Positions 16,315-23,725 of a stretch of 64,000 nt of DNA are shown here, one piece after another. A program made the position numbers and the translations under genes. Under the pieces are notes generated by a model. The model was given only the letters and a program-made list of their open reading frames with translations, did no database searches and was not told the origin of the DNA. How positions within the stretch are numbered: position 1 is the stretch's first letter; each line of letters starts with the position of its first letter. Source of the stretch: Streptomyces longisporoflavus (lineage in GTDB: Bacteria > Actinomycetota > Actinomycetes > Streptomycetales > Streptomycetaceae); NCBI RefSeq assembly GCF_014649775.1, contig NZ_BMTR01000001.1, forward strand, positions 372,001-436,000. Direction: 5' to 3'.

Positions 16315-17514
16315 ATGTCAGCGCACGACCCCGCACGACCACGTCTCCTCCGTCCCACCGTCCTGTTCTCCGTGCTGCTCGCCTTCCTGGCGGCACTGTT
16401 CGTCTCGCAGGCGGGTTCGTCGGCCGACGCCGCGACCGGCACCCTGCTGCGCGACGGCACCGGCCTCTACCCGCGCGCCGTCAGGCTCGCCCACAGCGGC
16501 GACGCCAACGGCCGCATTCTTGCCTCGGTGGTCACGTTCGACGGGAACAACGGACTCGGCGCCATCCACGAGAGCACGAACGGGGGCGCGTCGTTCCGCC
16601 AGGTCGGCACGGTGCGCGACCCCGAGGCGGCGGGCGGGCAGGGACTGTGCTGCTCCACGCTCTACGAACTGCCGCGGCGCATCGGCAAACTGCCCGCGGG
16701 CACGCTGCTGTGGGCCGCGTCGATCGGGCAGGACGAGCCGAACCGGCGCATGGCCCTGCGGGTCTTCAAGAGCAATGACGTGGGCCGCAGCTGGAGCTAT
16801 CTGTCCACGATCGCCACGGCGCCGAACGACAAGGGGCTGTGGGAGCCGGAGTTTTCCGTCGACGCCTCGGGGCAGCTCGTCGCGCACTACTCCGACGAGA
16901 CCGACGGCGTACACAGCCAGAAGCTGGTGGCCGCGCGGACCGCGAACGGAGTGAACTGGACCGGCCACCACGACACTGTCGCCAGCACGCTCGCCTCGGA
17001 CCGGCCCGGCATGGCGGTGGTGCGCAAGATGGGTGACGGAACCTACTTCATGTCGTTCGAGATCTGCTCGGCGGCGGGCCAGTTCCAGTGCGTCGTGCAC
17101 TACCGCACCTCGTCCGACGGCTGGAACTGGGGCTCCGTCACCTCCCTGGGCATCCGCCCGGAGACCGCCGACGGCAAGTACTTCAAGCACGCGCCGAACC
17201 TGGCGTGGGCGCCGGAGGCCGGCAACCCGAAGGGCCGGCTCTTCCTCGTCGGCCAGGTCATGTACAACCGCGACGGCAGCAAGGCGGCAGGCAGCGGGCG
17301 CACCGTCTGGGTCAACAGCGCGGGCGGTGCGGGCAAGTGGCGGGAGATCCCCGCGCCGGTCGCCGTCGAGTCGACGACCGTCGACTACTGCCCCAACTAC
17401 AGCTCGGCCCTGCTGCCGTCGGCCGACGGCAGCAGGCTCCTTGAAATAGCCACGGACTGGTCCGGCTCGGTCTGCAAGCCGTACTTCGCCACCGGTTCGG
17501 TGCCCGCCGCCTGA
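16315..17514 (+). CDS. Secreted sialidase-fold hydrolase, GH93-like (exo-arabinanase?)
   Basis: 399 aa. A signal peptide covers about 1-40 (LLRPTVLFSVLLAFLAALFVSQAG, processed near ADAAT). The mature part has Asp-box motifs of a six-bladed propeller: ESTNGGASF, KSNDVGRSW and TSSDGWNW, with KGLWEPEFSVDASGQLVAHYSDE and HAPNLAWAPE. This layout resembles GH93 exo-1,5-alpha-L-arabinanases, and its position 41 bp after GH51 supports that; a GH33-like or uncharacterised propeller is the alternative. It would cut linear arabinan outside the cell, feeding the ABC importer. Ribosome site CAGGAGAGG before the ATG. Confidence 0.8.
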   Translation: MSAHDPARPRLLRPTVLFSVLLAFLAALFVSQAGSSADAATGTLLRDGTGLYPRAVRLAHSGDANGRILASVVTFDGNNGLGAIHESTNGGASFRQVGTVRDPEAAGGQGLCCSTLYELPRRIGKLPAGTLLWAASIGQDEPNRRMALRVFKSNDVGRSWSYLSTIATAPNDKGLWEPEFSVDASGQLVAHYSDETDGVHSQKLVAARTANGVNWTGHHDTVASTLASDRPGMAVVRKMGDGTYFMSFEICSAAGQFQCVVHYRTSSDGWNWGSVTSLGIRPETADGKYFKHAPNLAWAPEAGNPKGRLFLVGQVMYNRDGSKAAGSGRTVWVNSAGGAGKWREIPAPVAVESTTVDYCPNYSSALLPSADGSRLLEIATDWSGSVCKPYFATGSVPAA

Positions 17515-17518
17515 GCGC

Positions 17519-17568
17519 ACCGGTGCCCCGCGTGTGCGATGACTTCATCGCACACGCGGGGCACCGGT
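17519..17568. terminator. Long bidirectional hairpin
   Basis: Perfect 24-bp arms (17519-17542 and 17545-17568) with a 2-nt centre, between the converging GH93-like and pectate lyase genes. It begins 4 bp after one stop and ends 6 bp before the other, so it can end both transcripts. Confidence 0.93.
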
Positions 17569-17574
17569 CTGCCG

Positions 17575-19152
17575 TTACGGGTTGACCGTGTTGCCGCCGT
17601 AGGTGACGACGAGGCGCCCGTCCGACGCGTAGGACCACTTCAAGGCCCCGGCGTACGAGGAGCACCGCGACCCGTTCGTACCGGTCCAGAACTGGTTCGA
17701 GCTGTCGGAGCTGCCGACGATCTTGTCGTTCGTGCCGCTGCCGCTGCGGCACGAGGTGTTGTTACGGAAGACCGACGTGCCGCCGTCGAAAGAGTAGTTG
17801 CGCTCCTTGTTGTCGATGCTGACGTTGTCCGACACCGTCATCGTCCCGAGGTTCCTGTTGTACGTGAACCCGTGCTTGCCGTTGTTGTAGGCGATGTTGC
17901 GCCGGATGACGTGGTTGACCTTGATGTCCTCGCCGCCGAGCTTGTAGCCGTTGCGGTCGCCGTTGCCGGCCTGCGAGCCGTCGCTGAGGGTGCCGTTGCC
18001 GAGTGCGAGGGAGTCCTCGATGGTCACCGCGCCGATGGGGCCGGTGTCCGTCTTGGTGTACAGGTCCCAGCCGTCGTCGATGTTGTTGTGCGCCACGGCG
18101 TAGCGGAAGACGTTGCCCGGCCCGGAGGTGAGCTTCGCGGCGAAGCCGTCGGCGTCCTCGCCGTCGGAGTCTGCGTTGTCGTGCGACTCCGCGCTCAGGA
18201 CGAGGTTGTTGGACGGCCACTGGCTGCTGGGGGTGCTGGAGAGCATGCGCGAGAGCTGCAGGCCGGTGTCGCGGTTGTAGCGCGTCACCGTGCGCTCGAA
18301 GACGTTGTTGCTGCCGCCGACGAAGATGCCGTTGTCACCGGCGCGCTCAACGACGACGCCCTTGACGTGCCAGTACGAACCGTTCACGGCGAGCCCGCGA
18401 TTGGCCGGGTCCTCGCTCTGCGCCGAGAAGTTCAGGACCGGGGTCTCGCCCGGGTAGGCGGCGAGCTGGGTGCGATCGCTCGCGGTGCCGTTGTTGCCCT
18501 GCGGGATGGTGACGGTCTGCGCATAGCGGTAGGTCCCGCCGCGCAGGTAGATCGTGCCGCCGGGAGCGATGCGGGCGATCGCCGAGGTGAGCGTCGTGGG
18601 AGCCGTTTCGGTCCCGGCCGCGCCGTCGGTGCCGTTGGGCGCCACGTACAGGGCGGAGGCCTCCGGTGGCGTCGTGGTGTCGCCGCTCACCTCGGCGTCG
18701 AGGTAGTCGATGTTGGGCAGGCCGGCCGAGGTGGTGGGGCTGAGCCGGATGGTGTTGCTGCCGGACTTCACCGGGACGGTGAGCGTCGTCGTCGCCCACG
18801 TCCCCCAGGCGCCGGTGCTGTCGAACGACGCCGACGTGACCGCCGAGCCGTTCGCGGTGATGTTCGCGGGACGTGCGGTGGCGGCGCCGTTGGCGAAACG
18901 GACCTTGATCGTCGCGGTGCCGGCCGCGGCGGCGTTCACGGTGAACTGCGCGTAGGCGCCCGTCGCGTTGGTGGCGTTGCAGAATCCGCTGCCGGAGTAG
19001 CCGGACCAGTCGGAGTCGATGGTGCCGGTGCACACCGCCGGGGAGTTCTCGGCCTCGTAGAGGGTGGACGCGGCCTGCGCGGTGTTGCCGGTCAGTGCGA
19101 CGAGCGTGCCGGCCAGCAAGCCGACGCACGCGGTGACGGGTCTTATTCGCAT
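17575..19152 (-). CDS. Secreted pectate lyase-like PL9 enzyme with CBM35
   Basis: 525 aa from the ATG giving MRIRPVTACVGLLAG; GGAG 5' of it supports this start over the longer frame. Signal peptide 1-27 (ends NTAQA). Residues ~30-155 are a CBM35-type module (LYEAENSPAV, SGYSGSGFCN, VRFANGA, IRLSPTTSAGLPNIDYLDAE), a family that often binds uronic acids. Residues ~165-525 are a right-handed beta-helix of PL9 type: GGTIYLRGGTYRY, DGEDADGFAAKL (330-341) and DDGWDLYTK (359-367). PL9 enzymes cleave polygalacturonate by beta-elimination using Ca2+ and a Lys base. It converges on the arabinan operon and has its own LacI-type palindrome upstream. Confidence 0.92.
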   Translation of the reverse strand: MRIRPVTACVGLLAGTLVALTGNTAQAASTLYEAENSPAVCTGTIDSDWSGYSGSGFCNATNATGAYAQFTVNAAAAGTATIKVRFANGAATARPANITANGSAVTSASFDSTGAWGTWATTTLTVPVKSGSNTIRLSPTTSAGLPNIDYLDAEVSGDTTTPPEASALYVAPNGTDGAAGTETAPTTLTSAIARIAPGGTIYLRGGTYRYAQTVTIPQGNNGTASDRTQLAAYPGETPVLNFSAQSEDPANRGLAVNGSYWHVKGVVVERAGDNGIFVGGSNNVFERTVTRYNRDTGLQLSRMLSSTPSSQWPSNNLVLSAESHDNADSDGEDADGFAAKLTSGPGNVFRYAVAHNNIDDGWDLYTKTDTGPIGAVTIEDSLALGNGTLSDGSQAGNGDRNGYKLGGEDIKVNHVIRRNIAYNNGKHGFTYNRNLGTMTVSDNVSIDNKERNYSFDGGTSVFRNNTSCRSGSGTNDKIVGSSDSSNQFWTGTNGSRCSSYAGALKWSYASDGRLVVTYGGNTVNP

Positions 19153-19217
19153 CGAGGGTCTCCAGACTGATTCGCCAGGATGAATGAACTGCCGGATCCC
19201 GCCTTGCACATGCGACG

Positions 19218-19231
19218 GGAAAGCGCTTTCC
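19218..19231. promoter_or_regulatory. LacI-type operator before the pectate lyase gene
   Basis: Perfect 14-bp palindrome GGAAAGCGCTTTCC, 66 bp upstream of the PL9 start. It differs from the CAACGTTG sites of the arabinose operon, so another LacI-family regulator, not encoded here, probably binds it. Confidence 0.75.
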
Positions 19232-19408
19232 TGGAAGCTATTGCCGCCCCGTGGACACGTCAACAGTCATGTACATGATCCTTATTCACGGACACGAACC
19301 CAAGCGGGAACACGAACGGGTGGTGTTCCGCGATCTGTGCTCAGCTACACGGGGGAGTCCGCAGCGAGCCTGCGTTGACCTGACGTCAGCAGGGGCTACC
19401 GAGGGACC

Positions 19409-19858
19409 ATGACCTACGACCCTCTCGACGTGATGTTCCGGCGGATCGACCTGACGCAGGCCATGGAAGACCAGTTCGGCACCTCGCGGGCGTGGCCGCT
19501 GCATCTTCGTGCCGCCCACGCCCAGCTCGAACAGCTGCGCAGACTGATCGGCGACGACCACTACGAGACGTTCACGGACTGCGCCCTCGAAGCCGTCCGG
19601 CGGCGCGAGGCCGGCCAGGGCCAGGGGGAGCTGCACAGCCACTACCTCGGGCGCGAACTCCACCAGCAGGGACTGGCGCTCGGCGAAGGCGCCGCTCAGG
19701 TGGCCTGGGGGATCGCCTGCGGGCTCACGGTCCTCCTCGACGACGACCAGTACGAGAAGGTCATCACCGCCGCGGCGGTGGGGTGCCGGGCCGGCATCCG
19801 GACCAGCACGGCCGGAACCTGTCCGGCGCCCGGGGCTACTGGCGCCTCATCGGACTGA
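19409..19858 (+). CDS. Hypothetical protein
   Basis: 149 aa, not recognised. Soluble, mostly helical in appearance: VMFRRIDLTQAMEDQFGT, LEQLRRLIGDDHYETFTDCA, LEAVRRREAGQGQGELHSHYL. The last ~25 residues (GIRTSTAGTCPAPGATGASSD) are of poorer quality than the rest; the neighbouring frame there reads NLSGARGYWRLIG, so a 3' frameshift is possible. A TACCGA box 6 nt before the ATG resembles the leaderless starts elsewhere in this window. Sixteen bp before the Cys-rich gene. Confidence 0.6.
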   Translation: MTYDPLDVMFRRIDLTQAMEDQFGTSRAWPLHLRAAHAQLEQLRRLIGDDHYETFTDCALEAVRRREAGQGQGELHSHYLGRELHQQGLALGEGAAQVAWGIACGLTVLLDDDQYEKVITAAAVGCRAGIRTSTAGTCPAPGATGASSD

Positions 19859-19874
19859 TCCACACAATGGGCGT

Positions 19875-20315
19875 ATGACGAAGCCCGCATCCGCGCCCGC
19901 GCCCGCGCCGAACGCGGAGTGCGAGGGTGAGTGCGACGGCGACGAGGCTCCGCATACCGCCCGGCACTTTGGCGCCGGCTCCTGCCGCTGTGCGTGCGAC
20001 ACCCACCCCGAATTCCCCGGAGCGTGCCGTGGTCACGCCGAACCGGGTCTCACCGCCGCCTTCGACGCGCCCGCCGCCGGCGCCCGGCAGGTGCCGCTGT
20101 GCCGCAACTGCCACGACATCCGCATGGGTCTTGCCCCCCAGCGCGACTCCGACCTGCAAGCGGTGACCGAAGCAGTCACCGCCACCTGCACCTGCCACTG
20201 CCGGGCCAACCACCCCGCCCGGCCCGGCATCTGCGAAGCCGCATCCGACGACAGGGCGACGATCGGCGGGCAGCCGGTCTGCCGCGAATGCGCCGATGCC
20301 GGTCGCGGTCACTGA
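19875..20315 (+). CDS. Cys-rich protein with duplicated putative zinc motif
   Basis: 146 aa with 16 Cys. Two copies of one motif are visible. Copy 1 (37-79): C37-x-C39-x-C41, HPEFPGAC (44-51), then C76-x2-C79. Copy 2 (105-139): C105-x-C107-x-C109, HPARPGIC (113-120), then C136-x2-C139. The pattern CxCxC-x(2,3)-HPxxPGxC-x(15,24)-CxxC looks like a metal-binding knuckle pair; Zn or Fe-S binding is inferred. The N-terminus is Pro/Ala-rich (residues 4-13) followed by CEGEC. No signal peptide. A CACAAT box 6 nt before the ATG suggests leaderless expression. I do not recognise the family. Confidence 0.75.
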   Translation: MTKPASAPAPAPNAECEGECDGDEAPHTARHFGAGSCRCACDTHPEFPGACRGHAEPGLTAAFDAPAAGARQVPLCRNCHDIRMGLAPQRDSDLQAVTEAVTATCTCHCRANHPARPGICEAASDDRATIGGQPVCRECADAGRGH

Positions 20316-20324
20316 CGCCGCCCG

Positions 20325-20819
20325 TCAGAAGTGTGTGGCGATCCCGAAGACGCGGCGGAGTTGTGCCATGTCGTGCCGGTCGCGTTCTGACGGTTCGTAA
20401 CCCTGGTGGAAGTAGACCTGCTGTTCGGCGGACAGACACGGGACAGGCGTCCCCCCAACGGTGCCCGTCACGAAGCACGTGGCGGGATAGACGAAGGGGC
20501 GCCGCGGGTCGGGGGATGCCTGCACCGCCGATCCGTCGCCGGAGAAGACCAGGGGATGCAGATCGATCTCCCGCCCGTCCGGAGCCGTCACGACGAACCG
20601 GACGGGCCGCCGGTCCAGGCTCTCCACGAAACCTTCCGCGCGGAGGGCCGCCAGCACGGCGGCTTCGTGGTCCTGGCGGTGCATCAGATCCAGGTCGCGG
20701 TGGTCCCGGGTCCGCTCGCCGACCAGGGCGTCGATTCCCCATCCGCCGCCGACCCAGACATCCGCGTTCGCCCGCCGCAGTACGTCCAGCACGAACACCA
20801 CGTCATCGGCTGTCATCAC
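20325..20819 (-). CDS. Nucleotidyltransferase of the aminoglycoside/lincosamide type
   Basis: About 164 aa. It matches the fold of ANT(2'')/Lnu-type nucleotidyltransferases: VWVGGGWGIDALVGERTRDH followed by the metal-binding DLDLM, then EGFVESLDRRPVRFVV and REIDLHPLVF. Such enzymes transfer AMP to a drug hydroxyl, but many homologues have no shown resistance role. The start is placed at GTG 20819 (or ATG 20816), because a TAGCAT box lies 7 nt before it; the longer frame from 20846 overlaps the HxlR gene by 4 bp. Tail-to-tail with the Cys-rich gene, 9 bp apart. Confidence 0.82.
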   Translation of the reverse strand: MMTADDVVFVLDVLRRANADVWVGGGWGIDALVGERTRDHRDLDLMHRQDHEAAVLAALRAEGFVESLDRRPVRFVVTAPDGREIDLHPLVFSGDGSAVQASPDPRRPFVYPATCFVTGTVGGTPVPCLSAEQQVYFHQGYEPSERDRHDMAQLRRVFGIATHF

Positions 20820-20842
20820 CGGGCCCATGCTAATGAGCTGAG

Positions 20843-21244
20843 TCACGGACCGGGCGGTGACGGATCAGCGCCCTGTCCGGGGCTGCGCGGAGGCAGCCGC
20901 CGGGTGATCCGGTCGAACAAGTCCGTCAGTGGCTCGCTGACCTCCCGCCCGAACTCGCTCAGTCCGTAAGTGACTTGGGGCGGCGTCGTCGGCTCCACCG
21001 CCCGCCAGACCAAGCCGTCCTTGACCAGCGCGCGCAAGGTCTGGGCGAGCATCTTCTCGCTGATGCCCTGGATGCTGTCGCGCAGTTCGTAGAACCGGAG
21101 GTCGTTGCTCCGCAAGGAGATCAGCACCCAGATGCCCCACCTGCTGGTGACGTGGTCGACCATGTCGCGCGCGGGGCAGTCGGTGTGAAACACCTCATAC
21201 CGAGGGCCCGCCTCGGCCTGTGCCAGCTGCGCACCTTCATTCAT
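20843..21244 (-). CDS. HxlR-family transcriptional regulator
   Basis: 133 aa. MarR/HxlR winged helix with the family Cys early (TDCPARDMVDHVTSRWGIWVL), LRSNDLRFYELRDSIQGISEKMLAQTLRAL and the wing GLVWRAVEPTTPPQVTYGLSEFGREV. The Cys at about residue 23 is the redox/aldehyde-sensing one in HypR/YodB-type members. It is divergent from an NmrA-family reductase gene, its probable target; a CTTAC-N5-GTAAG repeat lies between them. Confidence 0.93.
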   Translation of the reverse strand: MNEGAQLAQAEAGPRYEVFHTDCPARDMVDHVTSRWGIWVLISLRSNDLRFYELRDSIQGISEKMLAQTLRALVKDGLVWRAVEPTTPPQVTYGLSEFGREVSEPLTDLFDRITRRLPPRSPGQGADPSPPGP

Positions 21245-21270
21245 GTAGGGAGCTTACCTCTGGGTATGTC

Positions 21271-21285
21271 CTTACGGAAAGTAAG
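21271..21285. promoter_or_regulatory. Candidate HxlR operator
   Basis: Inverted repeat CTTAC-GGAAA-GTAAG in the 92-bp divergent spacer. A further AGCTTACC half-site begins at 21251. Confidence 0.55.
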
Positions 21286-21336
21286 TCCGGCTCCTAGCGT
21301 CAATCCCCGTAGCGCACAACGGACTTGGAGTTGGAC

Positions 21337-22176
21337 ATGATCGTGGTAACCGGAGCTACCGGGAACGTGGGCCGGCCTTTGACGCAGGCCCTGGCCGAGG
21401 CGGGCGAGCAGGTGACGGCGGTGTCGCGGCGCGCGGCGGCGATGCCGCGGGGGGTCCGGCATATGGCGGCCGACCTGGCCGAGCCCGCGAGCCTTCTGCC
21501 CGCGCTGGACGGAGCGAAGGCTCTGTTCGTCCTGCTGTCGGGCGACCTGCACGGCCCCGAAGCGCGGCCGGGCGACATCATCGACCTGGCCGCGGCCAGT
21601 GGAGTGCGCCGGGTCGTCCTGCTGTCTTCGCAGGGTGTGGCGACCAGACCGCTCGGCCCGACGCGGGTCGCGATGCGCGCGCTGGAGGACGCGTTGCGGG
21701 AGTCAGGCCTGGAGTGGGCCGTCGTGCGGCCCGGCGGCTTCGCCTCCAACGCCCTGGCCTGGGCGGAGTCCGTCCGCGCCCGGGGGACGGTCGCCGCACC
21801 CTTCGGCGACGTGGGGGTGCCGGTCGTCGACCCGGCCGACATCGCCGAGGTCGCGGCGGCCTGCCTGCTGGACGAACGGCACACCGGCGGGGTGTACGAG
21901 CTGACCGGGCCGGAGGTGATCACACCGCGTCAGCAGGCGGAGGCGATCGCCGCCGCGCTCGGCTCGCCCGTGCGCTTCCACGAACTGACCCGCGACGAGG
22001 CCAAGGCCGCGATGACCCGCTTCGTGCCGGCCGAACTCGCCGACGACACCCTGGACATCATCTCCGCCCCGATCCCGGCCGAACTGCGGATCAGCCCGGA
22101 CGTGGAGCAAGTCCTCGGCCGCGCCCCGCGCCCCTTCAAGGACTGGGTCGCCCGCAACATCGCCGTTTTCCGCTGA
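21337..22176 (+). CDS. NmrA-like NAD(P)H-binding oxidoreductase
   Basis: 279 aa. Rossmann start MIVVTGATGNVGRPLTQAL, then RRVVLLSSQGVAT and WAVVRPGGFASNALAWAE, as in the NmrA/QorB-like atypical SDRs, which lack the YxxxK pair. QorB-like members reduce quinones; others only sense NADP. TTGGAG lies before the ATG; an in-frame upstream TTG is less likely. It is divergent from and probably controlled by the HxlR regulator. Confidence 0.93.
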   Translation: MIVVTGATGNVGRPLTQALAEAGEQVTAVSRRAAAMPRGVRHMAADLAEPASLLPALDGAKALFVLLSGDLHGPEARPGDIIDLAAASGVRRVVLLSSQGVATRPLGPTRVAMRALEDALRESGLEWAVVRPGGFASNALAWAESVRARGTVAAPFGDVGVPVVDPADIAEVAAACLLDERHTGGVYELTGPEVITPRQQAEAIAAALGSPVRFHELTRDEAKAAMTRFVPAELADDTLDIISAPIPAELRISPDVEQVLGRAPRPFKDWVARNIAVFR

Positions 22177-22198
22177 GCCACATCAGTGCCCCGGGCCG

Positions 22199-23203
22199 CT
22201 AGGAGGGCTCGGCGCGCGCGGAGTGCGCGAGCCGGGCGGCGAAGGCCTCGACGAGGCCGCGGAGTTCGGCCGGGCGCTCGATGACGAAGGGCCGGTCCAG
22301 CGAGGCCAGTGCGGCAGGCAGCCAGTCGAGCCGCTCCACGCGCATCTCGACGCGGGACCAGGGCTCGGTCCGCGGCTCCGCGCCGTCCGGGGGCTCCGGG
22401 TGCGGCAGCTCCGCCACGATCGCGACACTCGGCGGAAGCCGGGTGTGGATGTGCCCGGCCGTGCCCTGGACGCGCAGGGTCACGTCATGCCGGTACGGAG
22501 CCGTGGCGAGCCCTGTCAGGACGCGCTCGGCCGGGTCGAGGCCAGTCGGCGGTTCGAAAGAGCCCGGCAGGGTCCGTACGCCGGTGATCCGGTCGAGCCG
22601 GAACGTGCGGTCCTGGCCGGTCGAGAGGTCCGCCCCCGTCACGTACCACCTGCCCGAGTGGGCGACGAGCCCATGGGGGTGCAGTGTGCGTTCGCTGCGG
22701 GCGCCGGTCGAGTCGGTGTACCGGATCGAGAGGGGCCGGTGGTGGTTCACCGCGTCGGCGACCGGCAGCAGGACCCCCGACTCGGGGGCGGCGGTGTCGC
22801 CGGACGGAGCGGTGAAGGCGAGTGAAAGGAGCACCGCGTCAAGCCTGAGCCGCAGCCGCTCCGGCAGAACCCGCCGGATCTTGGCCGTGGCCGTCTCGCT
22901 CGCGGCACCCGCGGCGGTCGTCAGGCCGGCCCGCCGACCGGCGACCAGGCCGAGCAGCACGGCGAGCGCCTCGTCGTCGCTGAGCATCAGCGGAGGCATG
23001 CGGAAGCCGGGGGAGAGCCGGTAGCCGCCGTAGCGGCCGCGCACCGCTTCGACGGGCACATCGAGGTCGACGAGATGGCTGACGTAGTGCCGCACCGTGC
23101 GTTCGTCGACGTCGAGCCGGTCGGCGAGTTCGGACGCGGTTCTGATGCCGCCGGACTGAAGGAGCCCAAGGAGGGCCAGCACGCGGGCGATGGGGCGAGG
23201 CAT
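22199..23203 (-). CDS. WYL-domain transcriptional regulator (YafY type)
   Basis: 334 aa from the ATG of MPRPIARVLALLGLLQSG (GGGGAGA 9 nt upstream). HTH_11 at 1-60 (TASELADRLDVDERTVRHYV), then GYRLSPGFRMPPLMLSDDEA, a WYL domain at about 145-215 (RPLSIRYTDSTGARSERTLH, GRWYVTGADL, RTFRLDRI) and a WCX extension. WYL domains sense small ligands or nucleotides. It is divergent from a VOC-family gene across an 11-bp perfect inverted repeat, its likely operator. Confidence 0.94.
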   Translation of the reverse strand: MPRPIARVLALLGLLQSGGIRTASELADRLDVDERTVRHYVSHLVDLDVPVEAVRGRYGGYRLSPGFRMPPLMLSDDEALAVLLGLVAGRRAGLTTAAGAASETATAKIRRVLPERLRLRLDAVLLSLAFTAPSGDTAAPESGVLLPVADAVNHHRPLSIRYTDSTGARSERTLHPHGLVAHSGRWYVTGADLSTGQDRTFRLDRITGVRTLPGSFEPPTGLDPAERVLTGLATAPYRHDVTLRVQGTAGHIHTRLPPSVAIVAELPHPEPPDGAEPRTEPWSRVEMRVERLDWLPAALASLDRPFVIERPAELRGLVEAFAARLAHSARAEPS

Positions 23204-23222
23204 GTGCAGAAGTCTCCCCGAT

Positions 23223-23247
23223 ATACCGGGCGGGTTCCGCCCGGTAT
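23223..23247. promoter_or_regulatory. Perfect inverted repeat, WYL regulator operator
   Basis: ATACCGGGCGG-GTT-CCGCCCGGTAT: 11-bp arms around a 3-nt centre, midway between the divergent WYL and VOC genes. Confidence 0.8.
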
Positions 23248-23294
23248 TGGTCATAGCCTCTGGTCAGCAGCACGGAACGACCAGGAGAAAACTC

Positions 23295-23693
23295 ATGAAC
23301 TTCGTCTCTGTCCGCATCATCACCGGCGATGTCGCCCGCCTCGTCGAGTTCTACGAGCGCGTCACCGGAGTGTCCGCCGATTGGTCCACCGAGGACTTCG
23401 CCGAGCTCAGGGTCGCCTCGGCCACCCTCGCGATCGGCAGTACCCGTACGGTCCCGCTGTTCTCGCCGGGCTCCGCCCGCCCGGCCGACAACCACAGCGT
23501 CATCCTCGAATTCCTCGTCGACGACGTGGACAGCGTGCACAAGAACCTGACCGGCTTCGTGGAGGACTTCGTGAACGAGCCCACCACCCTGCCCTGGGGC
23601 AACCGCTCCCTCCTGTTCCGCGACCCCGACGGCAACCTGGTCAACTTCTTCACCCCCGTCACACCGGGGGCCATCGAGAAGTTCGGGCGCTGA
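23295..23693 (+). CDS. VOC/glyoxalase-family protein
   Basis: 132 aa, one complete vicinal-oxygen-chelate domain pair: FVSVRIITGDVARLVEFYER, DNHSVILEFLVDDVDSVHK and SLLFRDPDGNLVNFFTPV. The family includes dioxygenases, glyoxalases and drug-binding proteins; the metal ligands and substrate cannot be fixed from the sequence. AGGAG precedes the ATG at 23295. It is likely controlled by the divergent WYL regulator. Its stop codon is inside the stem of a perfect terminator hairpin. Confidence 0.92.
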   Translation: MNFVSVRIITGDVARLVEFYERVTGVSADWSTEDFAELRVASATLAIGSTRTVPLFSPGSARPADNHSVILEFLVDDVDSVHKNLTGFVEDFVNEPTTLPWGNRSLLFRDPDGNLVNFFTPVTPGAIEKFGR

Positions 23694-23721
23694 GACCGGC
23701 ATCTGCCGGTCTCAGCGCCCG
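23684..23721. terminator. Perfect bidirectional hairpin
   Basis: 18-bp perfect arms with a 2-nt loop. The TGA of the VOC gene (23691-23693) lies in the left arm, and the converging DLH gene ends 5 bp after the right arm. Confidence 0.93.
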
Positions 23722-23725
23722 GATC

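Noticed and set aside
13688..16396. 902-aa minus-strand frame opposite the permease and GH51 genes
   Set aside because: Composition typical of an antisense frame; both plus-strand genes have full family motifs.
17539..19170. 543-aa plus-strand frame opposite the pectate lyase
   Set aside because: Val/Gly/Arg-rich shadow; the minus strand encodes the signal peptide, CBM35 and PL9 motifs.
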